Positions 17,791-28,055 of a stretch of DNA of 64,000 nt are shown piece after piece. A program made the translations under genes and the position numbers. The stretch comes from an uncultured Alphaproteobacteria bacterium. Its GTDB lineage: Bacteria; Pseudomonadota; Alphaproteobacteria; CAAHEQ01; UBA3637. Below the pieces are notes generated by a model. That model saw nothing but the letters and a program-made list of their open reading frames with translations. It did no database searches and was not told where the DNA came from. The stretch lies in NCBI GenBank assembly GCA_944392555.1, contig CALXWZ010000003.1:1-64000 (forward strand). The letters are read 5' to 3'. Each line of letters starts with the position of its first letter. The stretch's first letter is position 1.

Positions 17791-17819
17791 CTTGACTTTT
17801 TTTAAACTGCATACTATTT
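17791..17819 (+). promoter_or_regulatory. RpoH (sigma32)-type heat-shock promoter for groESL
   Basis: CTTGAC (17791-17796), 16-bp spacer, ACTATTT (17813-17819), close to the alphaproteobacterial RpoH consensus CTTG-N17/18-CYTATNT. No CIRCE inverted repeat is seen, so control is probably by RpoH, whose gene lies 4 kb away. Confidence 0.6.
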
Positions 17820-17865
17820 GATAGATAACTTTGGAGTTTACAAAACAACTGAAAGGAAAAAAACA

Positions 17866-18153
17866 ATGAATTTCAAACCATTACTTGACAGAGTTGTCAT
17901 TAAACGTTTGGCAGAAGAAAACAAAACGGCCGGCGGAATTATCATTCCGGATACGGCAAAAGAGAAGCCTTCGCAAGGAATTGTGGTCGCCGTCGGCGCC
18001 GGGGCACGTGATGAAGCCGGCAACATTATTCCGATGACACTCAAAGAAGGTGATAAAGTTTTGTTCGGTAAGTGGTCGGGAACTGAAATCAAAATCAACG
18101 GTGAAGATTTGTTGATTATGAAAGAATCCGATGTTTTGGGAATTTTAGAATAA
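17866..18153 (+). CDS. groES: co-chaperonin GroES
   Basis: 95 residues. Conserved start [12 protein letters not shown], mobile loop region (about 16-33, [18 protein letters not shown]) and the end [11 protein letters not shown]. It caps GroEL. Start at 17866, where GAAAGGA precedes the ATG; a frame opening at 17818 would begin inside the promoter. groEL follows 18 bp later. Confidence 0.98.
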   Translation: MNFKPLLDRVVIKRLAEENKTAGGIIIPDTAKEKPSQGIVVAVGAGARDEAGNIIPMTLKEGDKVLFGKWSGTEIKINGEDLLIMKESDVLGILE

Positions 18154-18168
18154 GTTAAAGGGGAATGA

Positions 18169-19824
<1,656 letters not shown>

Positions 19825-19851
19825 CTTGCCCTTGTCGGTTATGGCAAAAAT

Positions 19852-19883
19852 AAACGGGACGGTTCAATACCGCCCCGTTTTTA
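19852..19883 (+). terminator. groESL terminator
   Basis: AAACGGG pairs with CCCGTTT, with an inner CGGT/ACCG extension, then a T-run. Confidence 0.8.
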
Positions 19884-20021
19884 TATCCTTGCCTTATCAG
19901 ATGATTCGCATATTTCAGGGAAAATCTTTTACATATACAAAAAGTTATGTATACATGAATTAAGCTATCCCCAAAATTAAAATATGCCTATTTTACCGCG
20001 TTATCGTTCCGAGAGAGGCGT

Positions 20022-20765
20022 TTAAATAGCTCCTAAAACCAATTTGCGTTGATTGATGGAATAGATTTTTTGCTTAGCAACAATCAAGTGATCAAATACC
20101 GATATACCCGCATGCATTAAAAAATCGTTCAGTTCAGCCGTGTGATGTAAATCTTCATTAGAGGGTTTTGCACTGCCCGACGGGTGATTATGCACCATAA
20201 TCAGCGATGAAGCCCCTAAATTAAGCGCCCGTTTCAAAATTGAGGTTGGCATAATATCAACACGGTCTTCCGAGCCCTTTTGAAAATCATCCATTGTAAT
20301 TAAACGCATTTGTTTATCTAAATAAATCAAATAAAGATGTTCTTCTTTTTCATGCGCCAACGTAAATCGGCAATAATCAATAATCTGATTCCACTCTTTC
20401 AAAACGGTTTCTCGTTTCATTGCGGGGCGAAGCAATGTATCACACGCACCCTCAATGATTTTCAATAAACAAATCACCGATTCGCCGACTCCTTTGATTT
20501 GCCTCAATCTGTCGGGCTCTGCATGAATAATCTGCGAAAAAGAAACAAATTCACGCATCAATTTTTTAACAAGCGGTTTCACATCTTTTCGCGGAATAGC
20601 CGTCATTAAAATCAATTCCAACAATTCGGCATCGGAAAGCGAGTGAACCCCCTTTTGCAATAATTTCTGACGCATCCGCGCCCGATGTCCGATATAATCG
20701 GGAGCAGGCTCTGATACATGCGTCGGCGGATAGGGTATCAAAGAGTCAATCGCACTGTTTTCCAT
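20022..20765 (-). CDS. radC: RadC family JAB/MPN-domain protein
   Basis: 247 residues. An N-terminal helix-hairpin-helix-like region (about 25-110; LSDAELLELIL, IKGVGESVICLL) precedes the JAB/MPN metal-binding domain with VHNHPSGSAKPS and a downstream acidic/His set (LIVAKQKIYSI). Often annotated as DNA repair protein, but the function is unproven. Start at 20765 (MENSAID), with GGAG 5 nt upstream; longer frames would overlap map by more than 80 bp. The ATG follows the map stop by 10 bp. Confidence 0.92.
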   Translation of the reverse strand: MENSAIDSLIPYPPTHVSEPAPDYIGHRARMRQKLLQKGVHSLSDAELLELILMTAIPRKDVKPLVKKLMREFVSFSQIIHAEPDRLRQIKGVGESVICLLKIIEGACDTLLRPAMKRETVLKEWNQIIDYCRFTLAHEKEEHLYLIYLDKQMRLITMDDFQKGSEDRVDIMPTSILKRALNLGASSLIMVHNHPSGSAKPSNEDLHHTAELNDFLMHAGISVFDHLIVAKQKIYSINQRKLVLGAI

Positions 20766-20775
20766 CATAACTCCG

Positions 20776-21564
20776 TCAGCGGTATGGGGGATATGTCCAA
20801 CCCTTTGGGGAAAGCGTGAAAATTTCATATCCCGTTTCGGTAATGCCGAGCATATGTTCAAATTGAGCCGATAGCGAACGATCCTTTGTAATCGTTGTCC
20901 AACCGTCCGATAACGTCAAAGTTTGGTATGTGCCGACATTCACCATCGGCTCTACCGTAAACACCATGCCCGGCTCTAACTTAACACCCGTTCCCGGTGT
21001 TCCGTAATTTAAAATATTCGGCGCTCCGTGAAAAACGCGCCCGATACCGTGTCCGCAAAAATCCAACACGGTTGAATAATTGTATTCGGCGGCTAACGTT
21101 TGCATGGCATGCCCGATATCTCCCGTTGTTTTCCCCGGCAAACATTGCTCTATCCCTGCCATCATCGTGGCATACGTTGTTTCCACCAACCGGCGCGCCT
21201 TAATACTCGGCTTGCCCACATAATACATCCGCGATGTATCCCCATACCAACCATCAATGATAACCGTAATATCTATATTAATAATATCTCCGTCTTGCAA
21301 AATTTTCGTCGGCGACGGAATCCCGTGACACACCACATGATTCGGTGAAATACAACTGGCTTTTTCATAGCCGTGATAGCCGATTGTTGCCGGCACACCG
21401 CCATGTTGGCGCATAAAAGCTTCCAACAAATCATCTAATGCCCCCGTTGAAACACCGGGCTTCACGAACGGGGTAATATAATCCAAGGTTTCGGCAGCCA
21501 ATCTGCCGGCACGACGCAGTCCGTCAAACTCTTCCAATTTATACTTCGTTACATTTTTAGCCAT
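20776..21564 (-). CDS. map: methionine aminopeptidase, type I
   Basis: 262 residues. Metal ligands are in the expected motifs: NIDITVIIDGWYGDTSRM (two Asp), CGHGIGRVFH (His), FTVEPMV (Glu) and SAQFEHMLGIT (Glu), with the substrate His in GYHGYEKASCISPN. It removes initiator Met. The map-radC neighbourhood is common in alphaproteobacteria. Confidence 0.96.
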   Translation of the reverse strand: MAKNVTKYKLEEFDGLRRAGRLAAETLDYITPFVKPGVSTGALDDLLEAFMRQHGGVPATIGYHGYEKASCISPNHVVCHGIPSPTKILQDGDIINIDITVIIDGWYGDTSRMYYVGKPSIKARRLVETTYATMMAGIEQCLPGKTTGDIGHAMQTLAAEYNYSTVLDFCGHGIGRVFHGAPNILNYGTPGTGVKLEPGMVFTVEPMVNVGTYQTLTLSDGWTTITKDRSLSAQFEHMLGITETGYEIFTLSPKGWTYPPYR

Positions 21565-21724
21565 CTATCTATCCTTTGAAATCATAATTATGTCTATCAT
21601 AATCTCTTTTTAAACGCGCTTCAAGTAAAAAATCCATTTGATGAGCAACAAAAGAATCGCTTTCTTCATTTTCTTGCAGTATAATCAAGTAAAACAACAT
21701 AAATCAAAGAGGAGAAAAATAGCC

Positions 21725-21817
21725 ATGATGACGCCGTTTCAACATTTTTTAATCGGGGCAGCCCTTGTCGGCATTATTGCATATTATTTACTGAAAAATT
21801 CTCCACTCGTTAACTAA
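21725..21817 (+). CDS. 30-residue single-pass membrane microprotein
   Basis: Short frame reading MMTPFQHFLIGAALVGIIAY, then YLLKNSPLVN. One predicted membrane helix (about residues 8-23) with a short basic/polar tail. Preceded by AGAGGAGAAA about 10 nt before the ATG and by TATAAT at 21680-21685. Start is 21725 or 21728. It lies alone between map (divergent) and rpoH. Function unknown. Confidence 0.55.
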   Translation: MMTPFQHFLIGAALVGIIAYYLLKNSPLVN

Positions 21818-21897
21818 CTTTTTGAAAAAAATTGATTTTTTTATATCATTGTATGCAAAAAGCCTCAAAAAACATATCCTTTTAGGTGGAAATCCCC

Positions 21898-21927
21898 TTG
21901 ACAAACGGGGACCATATTTGGTACACT
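21898..21927 (+). promoter_or_regulatory. promoter of rpoH
   Basis: TTGACA (21898-21903), 18-bp spacer, TACACT (21922-21927). The 5' leader of about 75 nt contains a hairpin (GGATCTT near 21954 with AAGAGAGATCC near 21980) and two copies of GAAAGGAT. Confidence 0.65.
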
Positions 21928-22007
21928 CATACTTGTCCGAAAGGATGGATCTTGTCTACGATAAGAGAGATCCAACTTATATTGCTTTTTGAAAGGATAT
22001 AAAGGTT

Positions 22008-22883
22008 ATGCAATCATCCAATGTTTTATCACTGCTTTACACACACAATTCATTATCGTTATACTTAACGGAAATCAACAAATTTCCGATGCTGGATGCC
22101 GAGCAGGAATACATGCTGGCAAAGCGCTATCATGATTATAACGATATAGAGGCGGCCCATCAATTAACAACCTCGCATTTGCGACTGGCTGCCAAAGTGG
22201 CGTTATCGTTTCGGCATTACGGCTTATCGTTGGCCGACTTAATTTCCGAAGCAAACATCGGTTTAATGCAAGCCATCAAAAAATTTGATCCGACCAAAGG
22301 TTTTCGTTTGGCAACGTATGCGATTTGGTGGATAAAAGCCTCCATTTCCGAATTTATTTTAAAATCGTGGTCACTGGTTAAAATCGGCACGGTTGCCACG
22401 CAAAAACGGCTTTTTTATAATTTACATAAAATTAAATCACGGCTCGGCCTTTATGATGAAACGGGCTTAAATGAAGAAACAGCCGACCAAATTGCGCAAA
22501 TGCTCGGCGTTTCAAAGAAAGACGTCTTAGAAATGGAGCAACGGTTAAGCGGTGATTCATCTTTAAACACAACGCTTTCTTACGATTCGACAACCGATCA
22601 CCAAGAAATGCTTGTAGACAAAACCGAGTCGGTAGAGGAACAGCTGGGAAACACGCAAGATTTAGAAGTTAAGAAACAATTATTGGCAAACGCCATTAAA
22701 AACTTATCGGAACGGGAACAAGTAATTGTGCAAAACAGGTTTTTAGCCGAAAATCCGAAGACGTTGGAAGAACTCGGCGCCGAGTTTAATATCAGCCGTG
22801 AGCGGGTGCGTCAAATTGAGACAAAGGCGTATGAAAAAATTGCAGCGTCTGTTAAAGCACAAGCAGCGCAAATGACGATTTAA
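22008..22883 (+). CDS. rpoH: RNA polymerase sigma-32 factor RpoH
   Basis: 291 residues, the size of RpoH. Region 1.2/2.1 starts SLYLTEINKFPMLDAEQEY; region 2 has LITSEANIGLM-like DLISEANIGLMQAIKKFDP and GFRLATYAIWWIKASISEF; the RpoH box near 130 reads QKRLFYNLHKIK; region 4.2 ends NISRERVRQIETKAYEKI. It directs polymerase to heat-shock promoters and probably acts on groESL here. AAAGGATATAAAGG precedes the ATG, and a terminator follows at 22920. Confidence 0.95.
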   Translation: MQSSNVLSLLYTHNSLSLYLTEINKFPMLDAEQEYMLAKRYHDYNDIEAAHQLTTSHLRLAAKVALSFRHYGLSLADLISEANIGLMQAIKKFDPTKGFRLATYAIWWIKASISEFILKSWSLVKIGTVATQKRLFYNLHKIKSRLGLYDETGLNEETADQIAQMLGVSKKDVLEMEQRLSGDSSLNTTLSYDSTTDHQEMLVDKTESVEEQLGNTQDLEVKKQLLANAIKNLSEREQVIVQNRFLAENPKTLEELGAEFNISRERVRQIETKAYEKIAASVKAQAAQMTI

Positions 22884-22919
22884 TTTAATGATCACCGTAT
22901 GGGTCTCTCCACACCGCAA

Positions 22920-22944
22920 GAAGGGCTTTTTTAAGCCCTTCTTT
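22920..22944 (+). terminator. terminator of rpoH
   Basis: Perfect 9-bp stem (22920-22928 with 22933-22941), short T-rich loop, then T residues. Confidence 0.8.
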
Positions 22945-23315
22945 GCATATAACACGCATAACGTTTGCAAATTGAAGATTAGGGATTGATACAACGCGTT
23001 TTATTTAGTCAACCGACTCTGTTTTGAACAATTAAAAAGCGATACAAATCAACATCACTCCTTTTCCTATCCGATGTTCCGATATGTCTTCTTATCATCA
23101 TACGCGCTACCTTACATGCCCACGCACCATCCCGCACACCCTGCCGAACAACCACCCGACGCACAATCTTGCTCACTCCACTGAAATAATTGACCTATCA
23201 TTCCTCAAATTACTTTTACCAATCAAAAGAGCACTACTTCACAAAATCACCCATAAAAATTAACGGTATCAAATTTCAGTATCTTTATTTATTTCAATAT
23301 CTTTTCACAAAAAAC
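22945..23315. other. non-coding stretch, C-rich then AT-rich
   Basis: No gene seen. About 23050-23185 is C/T-rich and G-poor on the plus strand, like 13200-13715, and then the sequence turns AT-rich up to the promoter at 23316. Confidence 0.5.
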
Positions 23316-23344
23316 TTGATTAATGCGATAAAATATATTATAAA
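23316..23344 (+). promoter_or_regulatory. promoter of the cysteine-rich secreted protein
   Basis: TTGATT (23316-23321), 17-bp spacer, TATAAA (23339-23344), about 90 bp before the ATG. Confidence 0.55.
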
Positions 23345-23432
23345 TGCTATATCATAATATTTATTAAATTAAAAATTAAGAAGTTGTTTAGCATATTTAG
23401 TGTGCATCTTGTCAGAATAATAGGGAGAACGC

Positions 23433-25901
23433 ATGAAACATTTTTTACTTATCTTGATAACGGTTATCTTAACAATTTGTTACTCAGAACCAAGTTCTGC
23501 ACAACACTTGAGATTACTGATCGGAGAATATGAATGTTTGAGTGATGCCGATTGTCCGAACGGGATCTGCCTACCGGACGAGCATGTTTGCCTGATTTGT
23601 AAAGATCCCAAAATTATTGAGGATGGCGCTTGCGTCTGTCCAAGCGATATGCACACTGTGGGGGATACGTGCGTTCTCTGTTCGGAACCGGCCGAAATTT
23701 GGGATGGCGAAACGTGTGCCTGTAATGAAGAAGAGGGATATTATCTGATTAATGGGAGTTGTCAGCCGTGTCCTACCGATAAACCGATGTGGGACGGCGA
23801 ACGATGCGTGGAATGCCGAACAAATGCCGATTGTGATAATCCGGCAAAACCGTGGTGCGATACGCAAGCCGGTATATGTCAATCATGTCCGCCGGAGAAA
23901 CCTTACTGGGACGGAGAGAAATGTGGCTGTGCCACCAATGCGGATTGCGTATCCGACCCGTTACGCCCTTGGTGCGACACATCGGATCATATTTGCAAAC
24001 GGTGCCCGACCGGCTCTCAATGGGATTCGGCCTCACAAATGTGCGTTTGCATAGAAGATAATATGATTTTACAAAACGGCAAATGTGTTTGCGATACCGC
24101 AAACGGGTGGTATGACAACACATTCGGTCAATGCACGCAAATCAACTGCGTGCCACATGCCGAACCGTTTACGGCGAAATCGTCCATTACGTTCTGTACC
24201 GAACATGATCGCTGGGTGCGTATTGACACACTGGAAAAAGAGGTGCGCTTTTCATTCCTTGACGGATGGAACGGCTACCACAATTATGACTATTCCTTGT
24301 GGGGGTGCCGATGCACGGATTATAATACCTACAATAATACCGGGTCAGAGAAAGGCCATTGGACAAATGCAACTTCCCATAAAATCAGTTTTGCGGACTA
24401 TCAGTTAAAATTCCCTGTTTATATTCGGTTGAGCGGAGTCGGATGTAATTCGGGTGTATATGCCGTTTCAAAAGCCGGTTCATGGGTTAATGCCGGCACC
24501 TGCCCCGGAACAGGCTCAACCGAAACGGTTATTTCTTACGCCGTTCAAACAGAAATTGAAGGTTATCGCTGTCCGCTTGAAGGGGATTCCACTTGCTCCC
24601 AAGATAATAAATGTATCGGCGGATCTTTTGAGGGAAATGATAAAAATATCTGTGGATTACCCGGCGCCTCTTTTGATTGCAACTGCCCATTTAACAAAAG
24701 GAAAATTGATGGGTCTTGCGATTGGCGCTGTTCCAACGGGCAAGTTATTCAAGAAGACGGGACATGCGCTTGCCCGGAAGGAATGGTGTATCAAAATAAC
24801 TGGTGCCGTTCCACATGTGATGAAGTCAACGGATATACATGGGATGCCACATTACAAAGATGCGGTTGCAACACGGATATCGGTTTTTATGAAAATGCGG
24901 CAGGAAAATGCGTCTATTGCTTCGGGCCCACCCAAAAATGGGATGCGCGAACAAAATCATGTGTTTCGGTATGCACAGGGCAAACGTATACGGTAGCAAC
25001 CGCCTGGTATCGGGATGAATATCCGACAAGCCGTTGGAACGAAGAAATGCAGATGTGCGAATGCAATCAAGATATTTTCTTCTATGGCTCATATCCGCAT
25101 TGTAAAAGATGTCAATCAACGGGAACGGCATACGATCCCGAAACAGGCAACTGTATTTGTGATCCGGTTCAAGGATATCCGACGGCGAACGGTGGCTGCG
25201 GTCTTTGTTTACCCGGTTCGGTGCCGAATGAAGCCAAAAACGGATGTGTCTGCGCCGCAAAAAATCAAATCATGTACGTAAAGGGCGAATGCGGTAGTTG
25301 TGATGATGCAGCAACACAAATACAAGTTAACAACAAAACCGCATGTCAACCGTGCATGGATACGAATACACGTTTCTGGTCGCCGAATGACGGTATGTGT
25401 GTGCGTTGCGATTTTTCCGCAACCAAAACCAATATCTCAAAAGAAGATTGCTTAGTTTGCTCAAATAGAATCTGGCTGACAAATAAGCAATGCAGTGTTT
25501 GCACTTCTTCAACTATTTCCAATATTGAAAAAGAGCAGTGTCACCGTTGCAAAGATCGCTTCTGGCAAAATAATAATACATGCTATACCTGCGATTCATC
25601 TCAAACCCCCTCAAATGTATCCAAAGAAGAATGTAATAAATGTATCAATCGAGCTTGGTCGCTTGATGGGAAATGCTCTCTTTGCACCGCATCAACGATT
25701 TCAAATATAGATAAAACACAATGTCATCGCTGTAGCAAACACTATTGGGGCAATGATAATACGTGTTATAGTTGTAGCTCAACGACAACACGCTCAAACA
25801 TCACCAAAGAGGAGTGCGAACGATGCGATAATTTATGTTGGAGACGAAATCCTTTTGCTGAACCGGGCGAAGAAGATTTGGGAACGTGCGGAAAATGCTA
25901 A
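23433..25901 (+). CDS. large secreted cysteine-rich repeat protein
   Basis: 822 residues with a Sec signal peptide (cleavage near SSA-QH). The mature chain is full of CxxC and CxC modules. N-terminal units (about 30-235) resemble EGF/furin-like Cys modules with recurring WDGExC, NADC and PWCDT. A Cys-poor domain lies at about 240-400 (HAEPFTAKSSITF, YNNTGSEKGHW). Further Cys modules follow, and residues 660-810 are five repeats of about 31 residues of the form CxxC...SNIxKExCxxCxxxxW....C. Such proteins need periplasmic disulphide formation and are probably surface exposed, perhaps adhesive. AGGGAG precedes the ATG. No named family recognised. Confidence 0.85.
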   Translation: MKHFLLILITVILTICYSEPSSAQHLRLLIGEYECLSDADCPNGICLPDEHVCLICKDPKIIEDGACVCPSDMHTVGDTCVLCSEPAEIWDGETCACNEEEGYYLINGSCQPCPTDKPMWDGERCVECRTNADCDNPAKPWCDTQAGICQSCPPEKPYWDGEKCGCATNADCVSDPLRPWCDTSDHICKRCPTGSQWDSASQMCVCIEDNMILQNGKCVCDTANGWYDNTFGQCTQINCVPHAEPFTAKSSITFCTEHDRWVRIDTLEKEVRFSFLDGWNGYHNYDYSLWGCRCTDYNTYNNTGSEKGHWTNATSHKISFADYQLKFPVYIRLSGVGCNSGVYAVSKAGSWVNAGTCPGTGSTETVISYAVQTEIEGYRCPLEGDSTCSQDNKCIGGSFEGNDKNICGLPGASFDCNCPFNKRKIDGSCDWRCSNGQVIQEDGTCACPEGMVYQNNWCRSTCDEVNGYTWDATLQRCGCNTDIGFYENAAGKCVYCFGPTQKWDARTKSCVSVCTGQTYTVATAWYRDEYPTSRWNEEMQMCECNQDIFFYGSYPHCKRCQSTGTAYDPETGNCICDPVQGYPTANGGCGLCLPGSVPNEAKNGCVCAAKNQIMYVKGECGSCDDAATQIQVNNKTACQPCMDTNTRFWSPNDGMCVRCDFSATKTNISKEDCLVCSNRIWLTNKQCSVCTSSTISNIEKEQCHRCKDRFWQNNNTCYTCDSSQTPSNVSKEECNKCINRAWSLDGKCSLCTASTISNIDKTQCHRCSKHYWGNDNTCYSCSSTTTRSNITKEECERCDNLCWRRNPFAEPGEEDLGTCGKC

Positions 25902-26027
25902 TCCGTTTGGGTTATATATACGTCACGTGGTATAAAATAATAAAAACGGCGCGCATTACTTGGATCGAGAAGCAATCGGGTGAAAGAAATTGAAGATAAA
26001 AACAAGCGTCAAAAAAGATAGCTCGGC

Positions 26028-26768
26028 TTACTTATCTATTTCCAAAGTCATACGCCCGGATACCCTGAATGTTCTCTTATCTAACAACTCATAGACAACT
26101 CTCTGTATTGTTTCACTGCAAGGGTATTTGAATGTTGGATAGCATTCTGTAAGACGGTACCGTTCAACATACGTTACATAACTGTTGTGTCGTGTATGAT
26201 ACGTTAAACAGCGAAACAAAACAGAATCCTCCTTATTTTCCAACAATTTGCAAGTTGATATGTCTATATCACCATCTCGGGTCATTTCAACAATTGTCGG
26301 CAATAATTGTGTTTGCCATGCGATTTTGGAAACAGGCCACAGTGTTTCATAAAAAATGGGATTCTTGAATTTTTCTTCCGGCACAAAAAGTGGCTTATCC
26401 GATATTTTATATTCCACTTTTTCAAAATAAACATCATGCGGTTGGATATCCTGCGAAACAAAATACTCTCCTTCGTTTGCTTTGGATGATTCCAGCGTGT
26501 AGACAAATGTTCGGGGCTCTTTCGCCGTCGGAACAATACATTTTAATGCCACTTTCTCTGCTTGATTTTCTACCAATTGACATGGATATCTGCGCGAAAA
26601 TTTCCTGTTCTCATGAATATAAACTTGTGTGGGTGTAATTTGAGCATAAAATTCCGGATACATGACTGATGTCATTCTCTTATAAAAAATGGGGTTTACA
26701 AATTCTTCCGGCTGAAAAACGGAACAACCGCCCATCAATAAAAATATTCCTATCAGGTATAGTTTCAT
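26028..26768 (-). CDS. two-domain lipoprotein, left copy
   Basis: 246 residues; lipobox LMGGC with lipidated Cys at about residue 15. The mature protein is an internal duplication of two domains of about 110 residues: each begins EEFVNPIFY or EKFKNPIFY and has a conserved Cys pair in a CxLxEN...vxlxC context (CQLVEN/LKC and CKLLEN/FRC), suggesting one disulphide per domain. No family recognised; the small beta-rich, disulphide-bonded lipoprotein form recalls periplasmic lysozyme inhibitors, but that is inference. Protein identical to the copy at 28058-28798; the DNA differences are silent or outside the gene. AGGAGG precedes the ATG. Confidence 0.85.
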   Translation of the reverse strand: MKLYLIGIFLLMGGCSVFQPEEFVNPIFYKRMTSVMYPEFYAQITPTQVYIHENRKFSRRYPCQLVENQAEKVALKCIVPTAKEPRTFVYTLESSKANEGEYFVSQDIQPHDVYFEKVEYKISDKPLFVPEEKFKNPIFYETLWPVSKIAWQTQLLPTIVEMTRDGDIDISTCKLLENKEDSVLFRCLTYHTRHNSYVTYVERYRLTECYPTFKYPCSETIQRVVYELLDKRTFRVSGRMTLEIDK

Positions 26769-26860
26769 CGCAATACCTCCTCTATCTATTCTTATAATTC
26801 TTAAAAAGTGAAAATATCGTTAATAAATATTAAAAATAATACTCCGGATTTCTAATCTTA

Positions 26861-26874
26861 TGGCGGAGAGAGTG
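26861..26874 (-). pseudogene. 14-bp 3' fragment of tRNA-Ser
   Basis: Matches the last 14 bases (including CCA) of the intact tRNA-Ser at 28891-28982, then diverges. It marks the right edge of the left repeat. Confidence 0.8.
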
Positions 26875-26900
26875 CAAATTTTTCACATTTTATTGTATAT

Positions 26901-26950
26901 TGTCGCATATTGACGCATTTTGTCGCAAAAAATTTATTGAAACATTCAAT
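26901..26950 (+). promoter_or_regulatory. putative operator region of the lysozyme-like gene
   Basis: Three direct TGWCGCA repeats at exact 10-bp spacing (26901, 26911, 26921), followed by a palindrome ATTGAA-ACA-TTCAAT (26936-26950). One-helical-turn spacing suggests cooperative protein binding. Possible -35 TTGAAA lies inside the palindrome. Confidence 0.5.
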
Positions 26951-27021
26951 ATAAGTGGATCATAATTAAGCCGAGGGTTCGTAAGAACCAAAATAATTAA
27001 ATAGAAAGGAGTTAACAAACA

Positions 27022-28038
27022 ATGGACATATATTCAAAATCTACATCCCCCTTCGGATACAAATTAAACACTGATAAAATAGATACATATGGTGTTAACC
27101 ATCAACATTTTACCCCACGAGATACATTACTTTATCAACAAGCTCGTCTCAATAGAGAAGAAGAATACAAAAAATACTTTGATAGTCAAGGAATGCAAAA
27201 CAATTATCCGCAACTTGGTACCCGCTTTTGGGATACTAGCTCTACCAATAATTATGGTTTTGGCGATTCGCATATTGAGGATCGTGTGAACTTTCTGGAT
27301 AATATATCATATTTAAATAATATTCAAAAGAGATCTGACGATATGAAACAATCTGACCTGCCGGAATCATCAATCGTAACCGACAAACGATCAACCGAGA
27401 TTCCGAATCTGAAACAGATATCCCGAGAACAATTGAGAGATCAAGCAATAAAGCGTGTATTACCGAAACTTATGCAAGATGAAGGGGACATAGATTTTCC
27501 TTATCTGGACACAATGTGCAACATAACTATCGGACGAGGAAAATTGATTGATTCTTGGCGATTATTCAATCGTGTTAATTTTATAAATCGTGCAGGAAAA
27601 CCGGCAACGCAAGAAGAAAAAAGAACCTGTTTTAATACGTTTGAAAACCTTGCATCTGAATGCGATAAAAATCCGATTATTGACGGGAAAAAACACAATA
27701 AACTTGCTAAATCCTATGAACAAGATTGTGATTTACGGATTTCGCCAGAAGAAATTGAACGTCTTTATTCCGAACATGTTAGGGCAGACTTGAAATCAAT
27801 GGAAAAAGCCATGCCAAAATTTTACCAATTACCTCCTGAAATACAAAATGAACTAATTAACCATATTTATAATACAGGGTATGGTAATTTCAGCAAAAAA
27901 GGGTTTGTTGAAATTGTAAATAATCCCGATTTATCCATAGAGCAAAAACGAGTACTTATCGCCGAAAGACTTACACGACCCTATGTTTCACAGGAACGCA
28001 TTACCCGTTCTCAAAATCGGATCATGAACAAGGAGTAG
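27022..28038 (+). CDS. GH24 (T4-type) lysozyme-like protein with long N-terminal extension
   Basis: 338 residues, no signal peptide. Residues 145-330 look like a phage-type muramidase: Glu154, Asp163 and Thr169 in DEGDIDFPYLDTMCNITIG have exactly the spacing of the T4 lysozyme triad (Glu11, Asp20, Thr26), and LINHIYNTGYGNF resembles the later GH24 helix. The first 140 residues are polar and probably disordered, unlike endolysins. AAAGGAG lies 11 nt before the ATG. The gene is AT-rich relative to its neighbours and is flanked on both sides by copies of a lipoprotein gene, which suggests transfer. It could be a phage remnant or a peptidoglycan-targeting effector. Confidence 0.75.
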   Translation: MDIYSKSTSPFGYKLNTDKIDTYGVNHQHFTPRDTLLYQQARLNREEEYKKYFDSQGMQNNYPQLGTRFWDTSSTNNYGFGDSHIEDRVNFLDNISYLNNIQKRSDDMKQSDLPESSIVTDKRSTEIPNLKQISREQLRDQAIKRVLPKLMQDEGDIDFPYLDTMCNITIGRGKLIDSWRLFNRVNFINRAGKPATQEEKRTCFNTFENLASECDKNPIIDGKKHNKLAKSYEQDCDLRISPEEIERLYSEHVRADLKSMEKAMPKFYQLPPEIQNELINHIYNTGYGNFSKKGFVEIVNNPDLSIEQKRVLIAERLTRPYVSQERITRSQNRIMNKE

Positions 28039-28055
28039 AAAAGCAAGATAAATTA

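Larger units (their letters stand above)
26026..26874. repeat. 849-bp direct repeat, left copy
   Basis: Differs from 28056-28904 at only about three positions. It holds a complete lipoprotein gene and ends with 14 bp identical to the 3' end of tRNA-Ser(CGA). Offset between copies is exactly 2030 bp. Confidence 0.95.

Noticed and set aside
26860..26880. Classical integrase-mediated genomic island at tRNA-Ser
   Set aside because: No integrase gene is present, and the repeat is 849 bp rather than a short att core; kept as one of several explanations only.
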